Shown piece after piece: positions 53,195 through 61,178 of a stretch of 64,000 nt of DNA; position 1 is the stretch's first letter, and every line of letters begins with the position of its first letter. The notes under the pieces were generated by a model, which saw nothing but the letters and a program-made list of their open reading frames with translations, was not told where the DNA came from and made no database searches. Source of the stretch: Stieleria mannarensis (GTDB lineage: Bacteria; Planctomycetota; Planctomycetia; Pirellulales; Pirellulaceae). The position numbers and the translations under genes were made by a program. The stretch covers positions 62,001-126,000 of the forward strand of contig NZ_JACEHH010000001.1 of assembly GCF_014154935.1 (NCBI RefSeq). Reading direction: 5' to 3'.

Positions 53195-54484
53195 ATGAAT
53201 GATTCCCGAAACGTGATCCACCCGCGTGACGAGATCATGCAGACGATGGATCGGATCTATCGGTATCGGATGACGACCACGTCCGGCGGCAACCTTTCGA
53301 TCCGCGACGCGTCGGGCGACATTTGGATTTCACCGGCACGCGTCGACAAGGGGAACTTGACGCGGCGGGACATCATACGTGTGCGCGGCGATGGCAGCGT
53401 CGACGGTCCGCACCCGCCGTCTTCGGAGTTTCCGTTTCACAAAGCGATCTATGACGCCCGTCCGGATGTTCGATCGGTCGTCCACGCGCACCCGGTCGCC
53501 CTGGTGGCGTTCAGCATCTGCCGCCAGACGCCCGACACGCGACTGTTCCATCAAGCGTACTCGGTCTGTGGCAAGCTCGGTTTCGCGCCTTATGCGTGTC
53601 CCGGCAGCAAGCAACTGGGGGCGAACATCGCGGCATCCTTCGCCGAGGGGGCTGACAGTGTGATCTTGGAAAACCACGGCGTCGTCGTCGCCGGCGAATC
53701 GCTCTCCGACGCCTTCAAGCGATTCGAAGCGTTCGAGTTTGCCGGCAAGACGCTGATCAAGGCTGCGGCGCTGGGGAAGGTCAATCTGTTGGACGATCGT
53801 CAATTGGCACAGGCCGCCGGCCGCAGTGTCGATTTCGAAAGCTTTGATCCACCGACTGCGGGCGCCAGCGAGTGTGAATTGCGGCGGCAACTCTGTGACT
53901 TCGTTCGCCGCGGTTGCCGCCAGCGTCTGTTGATCAGCACCGAAGGCAGTTTTTCCGCGCGGGTTGATGGCGAGGCGTTTCTGATCACGCCGACACAGCA
54001 GGACCGCGAGCAACTGGGCGTCGACGATTTCGTCTTGATCGATGGCCAGCGACGCGAATCGGGAAAGCTGGCCAGCCGTGCCGCCAAGGCGCACCAAGCG
54101 ATCTATCGCAAGCATCCCCACGTCCAAGCGATCGTGTTTGCGCACCCGGTCAACGCGACGGCGTTCAGCGTCACCGACAGCGACTTTGACGTGCGGACGA
54201 TCCCCGAAAGCTACGTGTTCTTGCGCGACGTTCGGCGTGTCCCTTACGGTGTCCAATTCGGTGACGGCGAGCAAATCGTCGACTATGTCAATGAGAAAAC
54301 ACCGGCCGCGATTTTGGAAAATGATGGCGTGATTGTCACCGGACGCAGCGTGCTGGACGCGTTCGACCGTTTGGAAGTGCTGGAGTCGACGGCCGAAGCG
54401 GTGATCAATGCGCGTTCGATCGGCTCCGTTCAAGCCATGTCCGACGATGTGATTGATGAATTGTGCCGCGAGTTCGACCTCTGA
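53195..54484 (+). CDS. Tandem class II aldolase/adducin protein with degenerate second domain
   Basis: 429 residues made of two class II aldolase domains. The first (about 8-205) has [22 protein letters not shown] (Glu78), [12 protein letters not shown] (His97, His99) and [11 protein letters not shown] (His161), a complete Zn site. The second (about 225-425) keeps the fold ([34 protein letters not shown]) but has Phe for the first metal His and ENDG in place of ENHG, and lacks the SSE glutamate. It should therefore be non-catalytic. The active half probably cleaves or epimerises a sugar phosphate such as fuculose or ribulose 5-phosphate. Substrate unknown. Confidence 0.87.
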   Translation: MNDSRNVIHPRDEIMQTMDRIYRYRMTTTSGGNLSIRDASGDIWISPARVDKGNLTRRDIIRVRGDGSVDGPHPPSSEFPFHKAIYDARPDVRSVVHAHPVALVAFSICRQTPDTRLFHQAYSVCGKLGFAPYACPGSKQLGANIAASFAEGADSVILENHGVVVAGESLSDAFKRFEAFEFAGKTLIKAAALGKVNLLDDRQLAQAAGRSVDFESFDPPTAGASECELRRQLCDFVRRGCRQRLLISTEGSFSARVDGEAFLITPTQQDREQLGVDDFVLIDGQRRESGKLASRAAKAHQAIYRKHPHVQAIVFAHPVNATAFSVTDSDFDVRTIPESYVFLRDVRRVPYGVQFGDGEQIVDYVNEKTPAAILENDGVIVTGRSVLDAFDRLEVLESTAEAVINARSIGSVQAMSDDVIDELCREFDL

Positions 54485-54511
54485 CCGGCTCCATTCGGTT
54501 AGAATCGAGGC

Positions 54512-55489
54512 ATGGTCACCACGGTCAAAACCCTCGCGTTTCTTTGTTTCGCCGCGCTGCTCTCGTCGGTCGTGAGCGCGGAATCGCCTGCCGAGCCGGT
54601 CGACAATGACAGCGCGATCCACCATCGCAATGCGATCGACTACCTGCAGCGGGAAGGCCAGCGGTGGATCGACAAGCAGGGTTGCGTGTCATGCCATCAA
54701 ATCCCCGCAATGCTGTGGAGCTTGCACACGGCCCAATCGCGGGGCCTGGAGGGATCCGAGCAGGATTTGAAGCAATGGACCCAGTGGTCCACGGACCCCG
54801 TCAACTTCGTCAAGCCACATCAGAGGAAAGACGTCGACATCGAGAAGACGTTGGCAGGGAATATCGACACGATGGCGGCGTTGATGTTGGCGATCCCCGA
54901 GGACGCTAAGACAAGTTGGCGGGATCAGTTTGTGGCCAAGCTCTGTAGCGAGCAGGCCGATGATGGATCTTGGAAAGCCTGTGGTCAGCTGCCCGCTCAG
55001 AAGCGACCGAAGTTGGAAACCGCCCAGGCGACGACGCTGTGGGTCACTTTGGCACTGCTGCGACATGGCAGCGAGGCGTTTGATCTCGCGTCGGCGATCC
55101 GGTTCGCCGACTCCGGCCCCGAAGCGGTGTCGACCGAGTGGTACGCGGTGCGGATGATGGTCGCCGCGGAGCAGGATCCAGAATCGACCGACGGCTTCCG
55201 TGACGAGCTACTGTCACGCCAGCGCAGCGACGGTGGTTGGGGGTGGATCGCCAGTGAGTCCAGCGATGCGCTGGCGACGGGGCTCGCGCTCTATGCGCTC
55301 GCAGAGAGCGGAGAAACCGAGTCGCGGGAAATCACGCGCGCCCGTCGATTCCTACGTGATTCCCAAGGTCCATCGGGGGAGTGGCAGGTCCCTGGAACCA
55401 AGGCGTCGGCCAAGGGAAAGCCGACACCGACGTCCAATTATTGGGGAACCGCCTGGGCCTTGGTTGGGTTGCTCAGCACCCGCTCGTAG
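54512..55489 (+). CDS. Exported prenyltransferase/squalene-cyclase-repeat protein with a CxxCH motif
   Basis: 325 residues with a signal peptide (VKTLAFLCFAALLSSVVSA). Close to the N-terminus is WIDKQGCVSCHQIPAML, a c-type heme-binding motif (Cys58, Cys61, His62). The rest is an alpha/alpha-toroid of terpene-cyclase-like repeats, e.g. LCSEQADDGSWKACG and LLSRQRSDGGWGWIASE (QxxDGxW). No cyclase DDTA-type catalytic site is visible, so it is probably a scaffold or a heme-bearing carrier outside the cytoplasm. It could instead be a pseudoenzyme. Its TAG stop is the first triplet of a family B repeat. Confidence 0.82.
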   Translation: MVTTVKTLAFLCFAALLSSVVSAESPAEPVDNDSAIHHRNAIDYLQREGQRWIDKQGCVSCHQIPAMLWSLHTAQSRGLEGSEQDLKQWTQWSTDPVNFVKPHQRKDVDIEKTLAGNIDTMAALMLAIPEDAKTSWRDQFVAKLCSEQADDGSWKACGQLPAQKRPKLETAQATTLWVTLALLRHGSEAFDLASAIRFADSGPEAVSTEWYAVRMMVAAEQDPESTDGFRDELLSRQRSDGGWGWIASESSDALATGLALYALAESGETESREITRARRFLRDSQGPSGEWQVPGTKASAKGKPTPTSNYWGTAWALVGLLSTRS

Positions 55490-55600
55490 TCTACCGCAGC
55501 TTCATTTTCGATTGAGCTGGACAGTCGCCGTCCTCTCCGAGGTCGGCGCAGGGCAACGCGTCGCTTTTTCGCGCACGCGCCGAGTTCGGAGAACACGGCG
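55487..55600. repeat. Family B intergenic repeat, copy 1
   Basis: Begins with TAGTCTACCGCAGCTTCATT on the stop codon of the previous gene. It then has an imperfect inverted repeat of about 22 bp arms (CGTCCTCTCCGAGGTCGGCG and GCCGAGTTCGGAGAACACGG) around a T-rich centre, CTTTTTCGCGCACGC. Copy 2 is at 60966-61087. Confidence 0.85.
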
Positions 55601-56122
55601 ACTCTCGTTGCCAAGTGAAAAGGGGCATGTCCCAACAACCAAATGGCCCGCAGGGTGCTGCCCGTTTTGAGTATCTGCCCCCGTTTTCGCGAACCACAAC
55701 AACAGATCGTCTTCCGTCTCCCGCGCGGCCGGCTTCTCAGATGTCCACCGTCGCGATCGATGGATTGAAAAAAACCGGCGGGGACGGTTTCCGGATCGTT
55801 TGGGACGGCGATTTCGCTGGAAAACGCCTCGGAACCGCCTAGATCCGCCGTCACAAGCCGTTTCAGCGCCAGAACGGCCGTAAGTCACGTTTTTCCAATG
55901 GCTTGCATGCATTGGATGTCCGGGCAAATCCGTCGGAAAATCGTAGTTTTTAACGAAGTGACGATACAATAGAGCACACACGCGCAATCCTCTTTCTTTC
56001 TCGGGGTTGTCCGCTCACGGGCCCCCGACACGCGAAGAAACGCGATCGCATGCGACTCCGATCGATTCCCGGGGATTTATCTTGTGCGTTCATTTTTCGG
56101 CTGAGTCGGCAGGCCCATTGCA
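55601..56122. other. Upstream region of the prkA operon, no gene seen
   Basis: 522 bp after the family B repeat. Only short frames of generic composition are present. TACAAT at 55965-55970 could be a -10 box, but no good -35 lies 16-18 bp upstream. A long leader of about 150 bp would then precede prkA. The region near 55940-55975 is the most AT-rich of the gap and the likeliest promoter site. Confidence 0.4.
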
Positions 56123-58069
56123 ATGACGAACACGCCCAATCTTCTGCAGCTATATTCGGAAACCTACGAACGCGAAAAACAAGTTCGTTACACGCTGAAG
56201 GAATACCTGGAAGCGGCCCGCGACGACCCGTCACTCTATAGCAGTGTCGCCGAACGGATGGTGCAAGCGATCGGACCGCCCAAGCAGATCGACACGTCCG
56301 GTGATTCGCGTCTCGGACGGATCTTCATGAACCGCACGATCAAGGTGTATCCCGCCTTTGATCAGTTCTATGGTTTGGAAGAAACCATCGAACGGATCGT
56401 GGGGTACTTCCGGCATGCCGCCCAGGGACTCGAGGAGCGAAAGCAGATCCTTTATCTGCTCGGTCCGGTCGGCGGCGGAAAGAGTTCGCTGGCCGATGCC
56501 TTAAAGCGTTTGGTCCAGCGTCAGCCGGTTTATGTCCTCTGCGCCGGGGACGAGATGAGCCCGATCTTCGAAAGCCCCCTGGGGCTGTTCGATCCGAATT
56601 CGATGGGCTTTCTGTTGGAAGAGGAGTACGGCATCCCGCGCCGCCGGCTGAACGGTTACATGTCTCCCTGGGCGATCAAACGTCTGGACGAATTCGGCGG
56701 CGACATCTCCAAGTTCTCGGTCGTCCGTGTGATTCCATCGGAACAGCGACGTTGCTGTGTGACAAAGACCGAGCCAGGGGACGAGAATAACCAAGACATT
56801 TCGTCGTTGGTCGGAAAAGTCGACATCCGCAAGCTGGAACATTTCTCCCAAGACGATGCCGATGCGTACGCGTACACCGGCGGATTGAACCGTACCACCC
56901 AGGGATTGTTGGAATTCGTCGAGATGTTCAAGGCGCCGCTGAAAATGCTGCACCCGCTGCTCACGGCGACCCAGGACGGAACGTATGTGGGAACCGAGAA
57001 CGTCGGCGCGATGCCCTACCAAGGAATCATCGTCGCCCACAGCAACGAATCCGAGTGGGAATCGTTCAAATCCAATCGCAACAACGAAGCGTTTTTGGAT
57101 CGGATCTGCGTGGTCAAAGTGCCCTACTGCTTGCGCGTGACCGAAGAACGCAAGATTTATGACAAATTGATCCAGAGTTCCAAACTGGGTGAAGCCCCCT
57201 GCGCGCCAGACACGCTGGAAATGATGGCCCGGTTCTCCGTTTTGACGCGGCTGAAAGAGCACGAAAACTCCAACCTGTATTCCAAGATGCGGGTCTACGA
57301 CGGCGAGTCGCTCAAGGACACCGACCCCAACGCAAAAACGGTCCAGGAGTATCGCGATGCGGCCGGCGTGGCCGAGGGGATGGAAGGCGTTTCGACGCGA
57401 TTCGCCTACAAGATTTTGTCCGAGACCTATAACTTTGACACCGACGAGGTCGCGGCCGATCCGGTGCACTTGTTATACGTGCTGGAAAAATCGATCTTGC
57501 GAGAACAGTTGCCCGAGGAAACCGAACAGCGTTATCTGGAGTTTGTCAAAGAAGATCTGGCGTCGCGATACGCCGAATTTATCGGCAACGAAATCCGCAA
57601 GGCGTACTTGGAATCGTATCACAGTTACGGCCAAAACCTGTTCGACCGCTACATCGCCTACGCCGACGCCTGGATCGATGACCAGGACTACAAGGATCCC
57701 GACACGGGACAGTTGATGGATCGCGATGTTCTGAACGAGGAATTGGAAAAGATCGAACATCCCGCGGGGATCGCCAACGCCAAGGATTTCCGCTACGAGA
57801 TCGTCAAATTCGCCTTGCGCTCGCGGGCCAAGAACGACGGCCGCAACCCCGAATGGACCTCGTACGAAAAAATCCGCGAAGTGATCGAAAAGCGAATGTT
57901 CTCGCAGATCGAAGAGCTGTTGCCCGTGATCAGCTTCGGTGCCAAGAAAGACAGTGAAGCCGAACAGAAGCACAGCGAATTCGTCGAGCGGATGACCCAG
58001 CGTGGTTACACACGACGCCAGGTCCGTCGGCTGGTCGATTGGTACATGCGTGTCAGCAAATCTGGATAG
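56123..58069 (+). CDS. prkA: PrkA-family serine protein kinase
   Basis: 648 residues, as usual for the family (about 640). It contains the AAA+-type PrkA core with Walker A GPVGGGKS (114-121), the block GLFDPNSMGFLLEEEYGI, FVEMFKAPLKMLHPLLTATQDGTY and NEAFLDRICVVKVPYCLR, then the C-terminal kinase-like helical region. PrkA (YeaG) acts with YeaH in nutrient and acid stress responses of enterobacteria and with spore formation in Bacillus; in E. coli it is starvation-induced. First gene of a prkA-DUF444-spoVR operon: gaps of 13 bp and 6 bp show co-transcription. Confidence 0.95.
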   Translation: MTNTPNLLQLYSETYEREKQVRYTLKEYLEAARDDPSLYSSVAERMVQAIGPPKQIDTSGDSRLGRIFMNRTIKVYPAFDQFYGLEETIERIVGYFRHAAQGLEERKQILYLLGPVGGGKSSLADALKRLVQRQPVYVLCAGDEMSPIFESPLGLFDPNSMGFLLEEEYGIPRRRLNGYMSPWAIKRLDEFGGDISKFSVVRVIPSEQRRCCVTKTEPGDENNQDISSLVGKVDIRKLEHFSQDDADAYAYTGGLNRTTQGLLEFVEMFKAPLKMLHPLLTATQDGTYVGTENVGAMPYQGIIVAHSNESEWESFKSNRNNEAFLDRICVVKVPYCLRVTEERKIYDKLIQSSKLGEAPCAPDTLEMMARFSVLTRLKEHENSNLYSKMRVYDGESLKDTDPNAKTVQEYRDAAGVAEGMEGVSTRFAYKILSETYNFDTDEVAADPVHLLYVLEKSILREQLPEETEQRYLEFVKEDLASRYAEFIGNEIRKAYLESYHSYGQNLFDRYIAYADAWIDDQDYKDPDTGQLMDRDVLNEELEKIEHPAGIANAKDFRYEIVKFALRSRAKNDGRNPEWTSYEKIREVIEKRMFSQIEELLPVISFGAKKDSEAEQKHSEFVERMTQRGYTRRQVRRLVDWYMRVSKSG

Positions 58070-58082
58070 GAAGACGATCCCC

Positions 58083-59363
58083 ATGCAAGTGATCGACCGT
58101 CGGCAGAACCCGAAAGCCAAAAGCCTGGGAAACCGACAACGCTTTCTCCGTCGCATCAAGTCACAGATCCGCAAAGCGGTCAATGAGGCGATCGAGAATC
58201 GTAGCGTTGCCGACGTGGACAGCGGCGAGAAAGTCTCCGTCACCACCAGCGACATCGGCGAGCCAAAGTTCGGATTCGATTCCACCGAGGGCGATCGCAG
58301 CTATGTGATCCCCGGCAACCACGATTACCAGCGGGGCGACCGAATCCGCAAACCCAGCGGCGGCGGATCGGGCAGCGGGTCCGGCGGCAGCCCCGACGGC
58401 GATGGCGAAGACGCCTTTGTGTTCATGTTGACCCGCGATGAGTTCCTGGACCTGTTCTTCGAGGACCTGGAACTGCCCAATCTGGCCAAGCGAAAACTCA
58501 AGTCGATCACCAGCACCAAGTGGAATCGGGCCGGCTACGCCAACGACGGCTCCCCGCAACGGCTGAACAAATCCCAGACGATGCGACGCAGTCTGGCGCG
58601 GCGCATCGCACTCAAACGCCCCCGGTTGCACGAGCTGAATCGGTTGGAGGAAGAGTTAGAAGCAGCCCGAGCCGAGGGGAAAGACGCCGAACACGACGAG
58701 GAAGTCAAAGGCCTGGTCCGGCGGATCGAACAGCTCCGTTATCGCATGCAGGCGGTCCCGTTTCTCGATCCCGTCGACCTGCGTTACAACCGTTTCGAGC
58801 AGACGCCCAAACCGACCACGCAGGCCGTCATGTTCTGCCTGATGGACACGTCGGCGTCGATGACCGAATCCCTGAAGGACCTTGCCAAACGTTTCTACAT
58901 CCTGCTGCATCTGTTTTTGACGCGTCACTACCGGGCCGTCGAACTGGTCTTCATCCGGCACACCTACACGGCCGCCGAAGTGGACGAAGAAACGTTCTTT
59001 CACGGCCGCGAGACCGGCGGAACGGTGGTTTCGTCGGCGCTGGAGGAAATGCTTCGCATCGTCCGCGAACGTTACCCGGTCCAGGATTGGAACATCTACG
59101 CGGCACAGGCCTCCGACGGCCATAACTTTGACCACGACATGCCGAGGACGATCGCGCTGCTTCAACACGAGATCTTGGACCTGTGCCAGTACTATGCCTA
59201 CATCGAGGTCGGTGAAGAAGAATCGTCGTACACCAGTGCATTGTGGAACGGATACTCGCAATTGGATTCGCATCCCCAATTCGCTCGTGCCAAGGTCTTG
59301 GACCCCACCGAAATCTACCCGGTGTTTCATAAACTGTTCGCCAGCAACCGGCAGCCGTCTTAG
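58083..59363 (+). CDS. DUF444 family protein (YeaH/YhbH)
   Basis: 426 residues from ATG 58083. The N-terminus VIDRRQNPKAKSLGNRQRFLRR is a family signature. A Gly/Ser-rich linker (about 97-115) precedes the central domain with RDEFLDLFFEDLELPNLAK, and a C-terminal VWA-like domain reads FCLMDTSASMTESLKDLAK (a MIDAS-like DTSAS) then TGGTVVSSALEEM. YeaH is the known partner of PrkA/YeaG. It follows prkA by 13 bp and is upstream of spoVR by 6 bp. Its activity is unknown. Confidence 0.94.
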   Translation: MQVIDRRQNPKAKSLGNRQRFLRRIKSQIRKAVNEAIENRSVADVDSGEKVSVTTSDIGEPKFGFDSTEGDRSYVIPGNHDYQRGDRIRKPSGGGSGSGSGGSPDGDGEDAFVFMLTRDEFLDLFFEDLELPNLAKRKLKSITSTKWNRAGYANDGSPQRLNKSQTMRRSLARRIALKRPRLHELNRLEEELEAARAEGKDAEHDEEVKGLVRRIEQLRYRMQAVPFLDPVDLRYNRFEQTPKPTTQAVMFCLMDTSASMTESLKDLAKRFYILLHLFLTRHYRAVELVFIRHTYTAAEVDEETFFHGRETGGTVVSSALEEMLRIVRERYPVQDWNIYAAQASDGHNFDHDMPRTIALLQHEILDLCQYYAYIEVGEEESSYTSALWNGYSQLDSHPQFARAKVLDPTEIYPVFHKLFASNRQPS

Positions 59364-59369
59364 TCGATC

Positions 59370-60902
59370 ATGGACAATCGAAAGCTACTGTACCAAGGCC
59401 CGGAGTGGGATTTCGAACTCCTGCGACGCGTGCACGATGCGATCGAGGAGATCGCGATCGGCGAGATGGGGTTGAATGTCTATCGCAACCAGATCGAAGT
59501 GATCACCAGCGAACAGATGCTCGATGCCTACACGTCGCTGGGCATGCCGCTGATGTACTCGCATTGGTCGTTCGGGAAACGGTATTCCCGCGAAGAAATG
59601 CTGTATCGCAAAGGGGCGCAATCGCTGGCCTACGAATTGGTGATCAATTCGGACCCCTGTGTCGCCTACGTCATCGAAGAAAACAGCATGACGATGCAGA
59701 CGCTGGTCACCGCGCACGCGTCCTTCGGTCACAACCACTTTTTCAAAAACAATTACCTGTTCCGCCAATGGACCCGTGCCAGTCGCGTGTTGGATGACCT
59801 GGCCTATGCGAAACGCTTCATCGCCGATTGTGAAGAACGTTACGGTTTGCAGGCGGTCGAGCGGACACTCGATGCCGCACATGCGTTGATGCCGCAGGGC
59901 GTCAGTCGCTACGCCCCCAAACACCCCGCCCGTGCCAAAGACATCGCCATCAAGGCCGAATCGCGAAAGTCCCATCAAGAAGCAACCTTCAACGACCTGT
60001 GGAGAACGTTGCCGAAATCCAAGGAGCGTCGAAAGACGGACCATGACGAGAGCCAAGAAGGCGACGACAACACCCTGCGGCTGCCCGAAGAAAACTTGCT
60101 CCGATTCCTCTCGCTGCACGCGCCCAAGTTGAAGGATTGGCAGCGTGAGGTGCTGGACATCGTTCGGAAAACCGCACAGTACTTTTACCCCCAGCAACAA
60201 ACCCAGTTGATGAACGAAGGCTGTGCGACGTTCGTGCATTACCAGATCATGAATCGGTTGCACGAAACCGGCCAGGTGGATGAAGCGGCAATGCTGGAGT
60301 TCTTGCACATGCACACCGCCGTCGTCACGCAGCCCGATTTTGATGACCGGCGATTCAGGGGCATCAATCCCTATGCACTGGGGTTCGCGATGATGAAGGA
60401 CATCGAGCGAATCTGCGAGACGCCGGAACCGGAGGATTTGGAGTGGTTCCCCGAGATCGCCGGACGAGGCAATTTCATGCAGGTGTTGCGCGACGCTTGG
60501 GCGGACTATCGCGACGAAAGTTTCGTGCTGCAGTTTCTCAGCCCGCACCTGATTCGAAAGCTGCGTTTGTTCGCCGTCAGTGATATTTCCGGATCACCGC
60601 ATTTGTCGGTCGACGCCATTCACGACGAAGCGGGCTATCGTGAGATCCGCCGCCGGATGGCCCACCAGTACGATTTGTCCAAGCGTGAGCCGGAGATCGA
60701 GGTGACCGAGGCGGATCTGAAGGGCAACCGGCGATTGGTGCTGACCCATCGTGTTCGTGACGGCAAGATCCTCAGTTCCGATGATTGCAATCGCGTGCTG
60801 CGGCACGTCGCCAATCTGTGGGGTTATCGTGTCCGCTTGATCGAAATCGACGCCGACACCGGCAGCACGCTCAACGATTACGACGCCGTCGCCCTGCCGT
60901 AG
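59370..60902 (+). CDS. SpoVR family protein
   Basis: 510 residues, the usual family length. Typical blocks are LEVINSDPCVAY-like (YELVINSDPCVAYVIEENS), TLVTAHASFGHNHFFKNNYLF, LPEENLLRFLSLHAPKLKDWQREVLDIVRK, YFYPQQQTQLMNEGCATFVHY and INPYALGFAMMKDIERI. SpoVR is involved in Bacillus spore-cortex formation, but its homologues occur in many non-sporulating bacteria beside prkA; the molecular role is unknown. The conserved His/Glu residues suggest a metalloprotein. Last gene of the three-gene operon; a small GAGAGG...CCTCTC hairpin follows (about 60909-60927). Confidence 0.95.
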   Translation: MDNRKLLYQGPEWDFELLRRVHDAIEEIAIGEMGLNVYRNQIEVITSEQMLDAYTSLGMPLMYSHWSFGKRYSREEMLYRKGAQSLAYELVINSDPCVAYVIEENSMTMQTLVTAHASFGHNHFFKNNYLFRQWTRASRVLDDLAYAKRFIADCEERYGLQAVERTLDAAHALMPQGVSRYAPKHPARAKDIAIKAESRKSHQEATFNDLWRTLPKSKERRKTDHDESQEGDDNTLRLPEENLLRFLSLHAPKLKDWQREVLDIVRKTAQYFYPQQQTQLMNEGCATFVHYQIMNRLHETGQVDEAAMLEFLHMHTAVVTQPDFDDRRFRGINPYALGFAMMKDIERICETPEPEDLEWFPEIAGRGNFMQVLRDAWADYRDESFVLQFLSPHLIRKLRLFAVSDISGSPHLSVDAIHDEAGYREIRRRMAHQYDLSKREPEIEVTEADLKGNRRLVLTHRVRDGKILSSDDCNRVLRHVANLWGYRVRLIEIDADTGSTLNDYDAVALP

Positions 60903-60965
60903 GAATGTGGGAGAGGCTTCCACCTCTCGTTGCGGAGTAATCTTTCAGGCTTGATGACAGCCCAG

Positions 60966-61087
60966 TAGTCTACTGCAACTCAATTTGCGAACCTGACGAT
61001 GCGTTCCGAGGGGCGCCGTGTTCTCCGAACTCGGCGTGCGCGAAAAAACGAAGTTCTGCCCCGCGCCGACCTCGGAGAGGACGGCGA
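60966..61087. repeat. Family B intergenic repeat, copy 2
   Basis: Starts TAGTCTACTGCAACTCAATT in the same orientation as copy 1, but the inner hairpin (CGCCGTGTTCTCCGAACTCG ... CGCCGACCTCGGAGAGGACG) is inverted relative to copy 1. It lies 63 bp after the spoVR stop codon. Confidence 0.85.
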
Positions 61088-61165
61088 CGATCCAACGGCG
61101 GCCACGCACCCACCGGGATTTCGAGTAAATTGGTGCAGCACACGATGCCCGCCCACATTCACTCT

Positions 61166-61169
61166 GGAG
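61166..61169 (+). promoter_or_regulatory. Shine-Dalgarno site supporting a TTG start
   Basis: GGAG lies 9 nt before TTG 61179, from which a complete signal peptide is read. The in-frame GTG at 61203 has no such site. Confidence 0.55.
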
Positions 61170-61178
61170 TCCACACTC

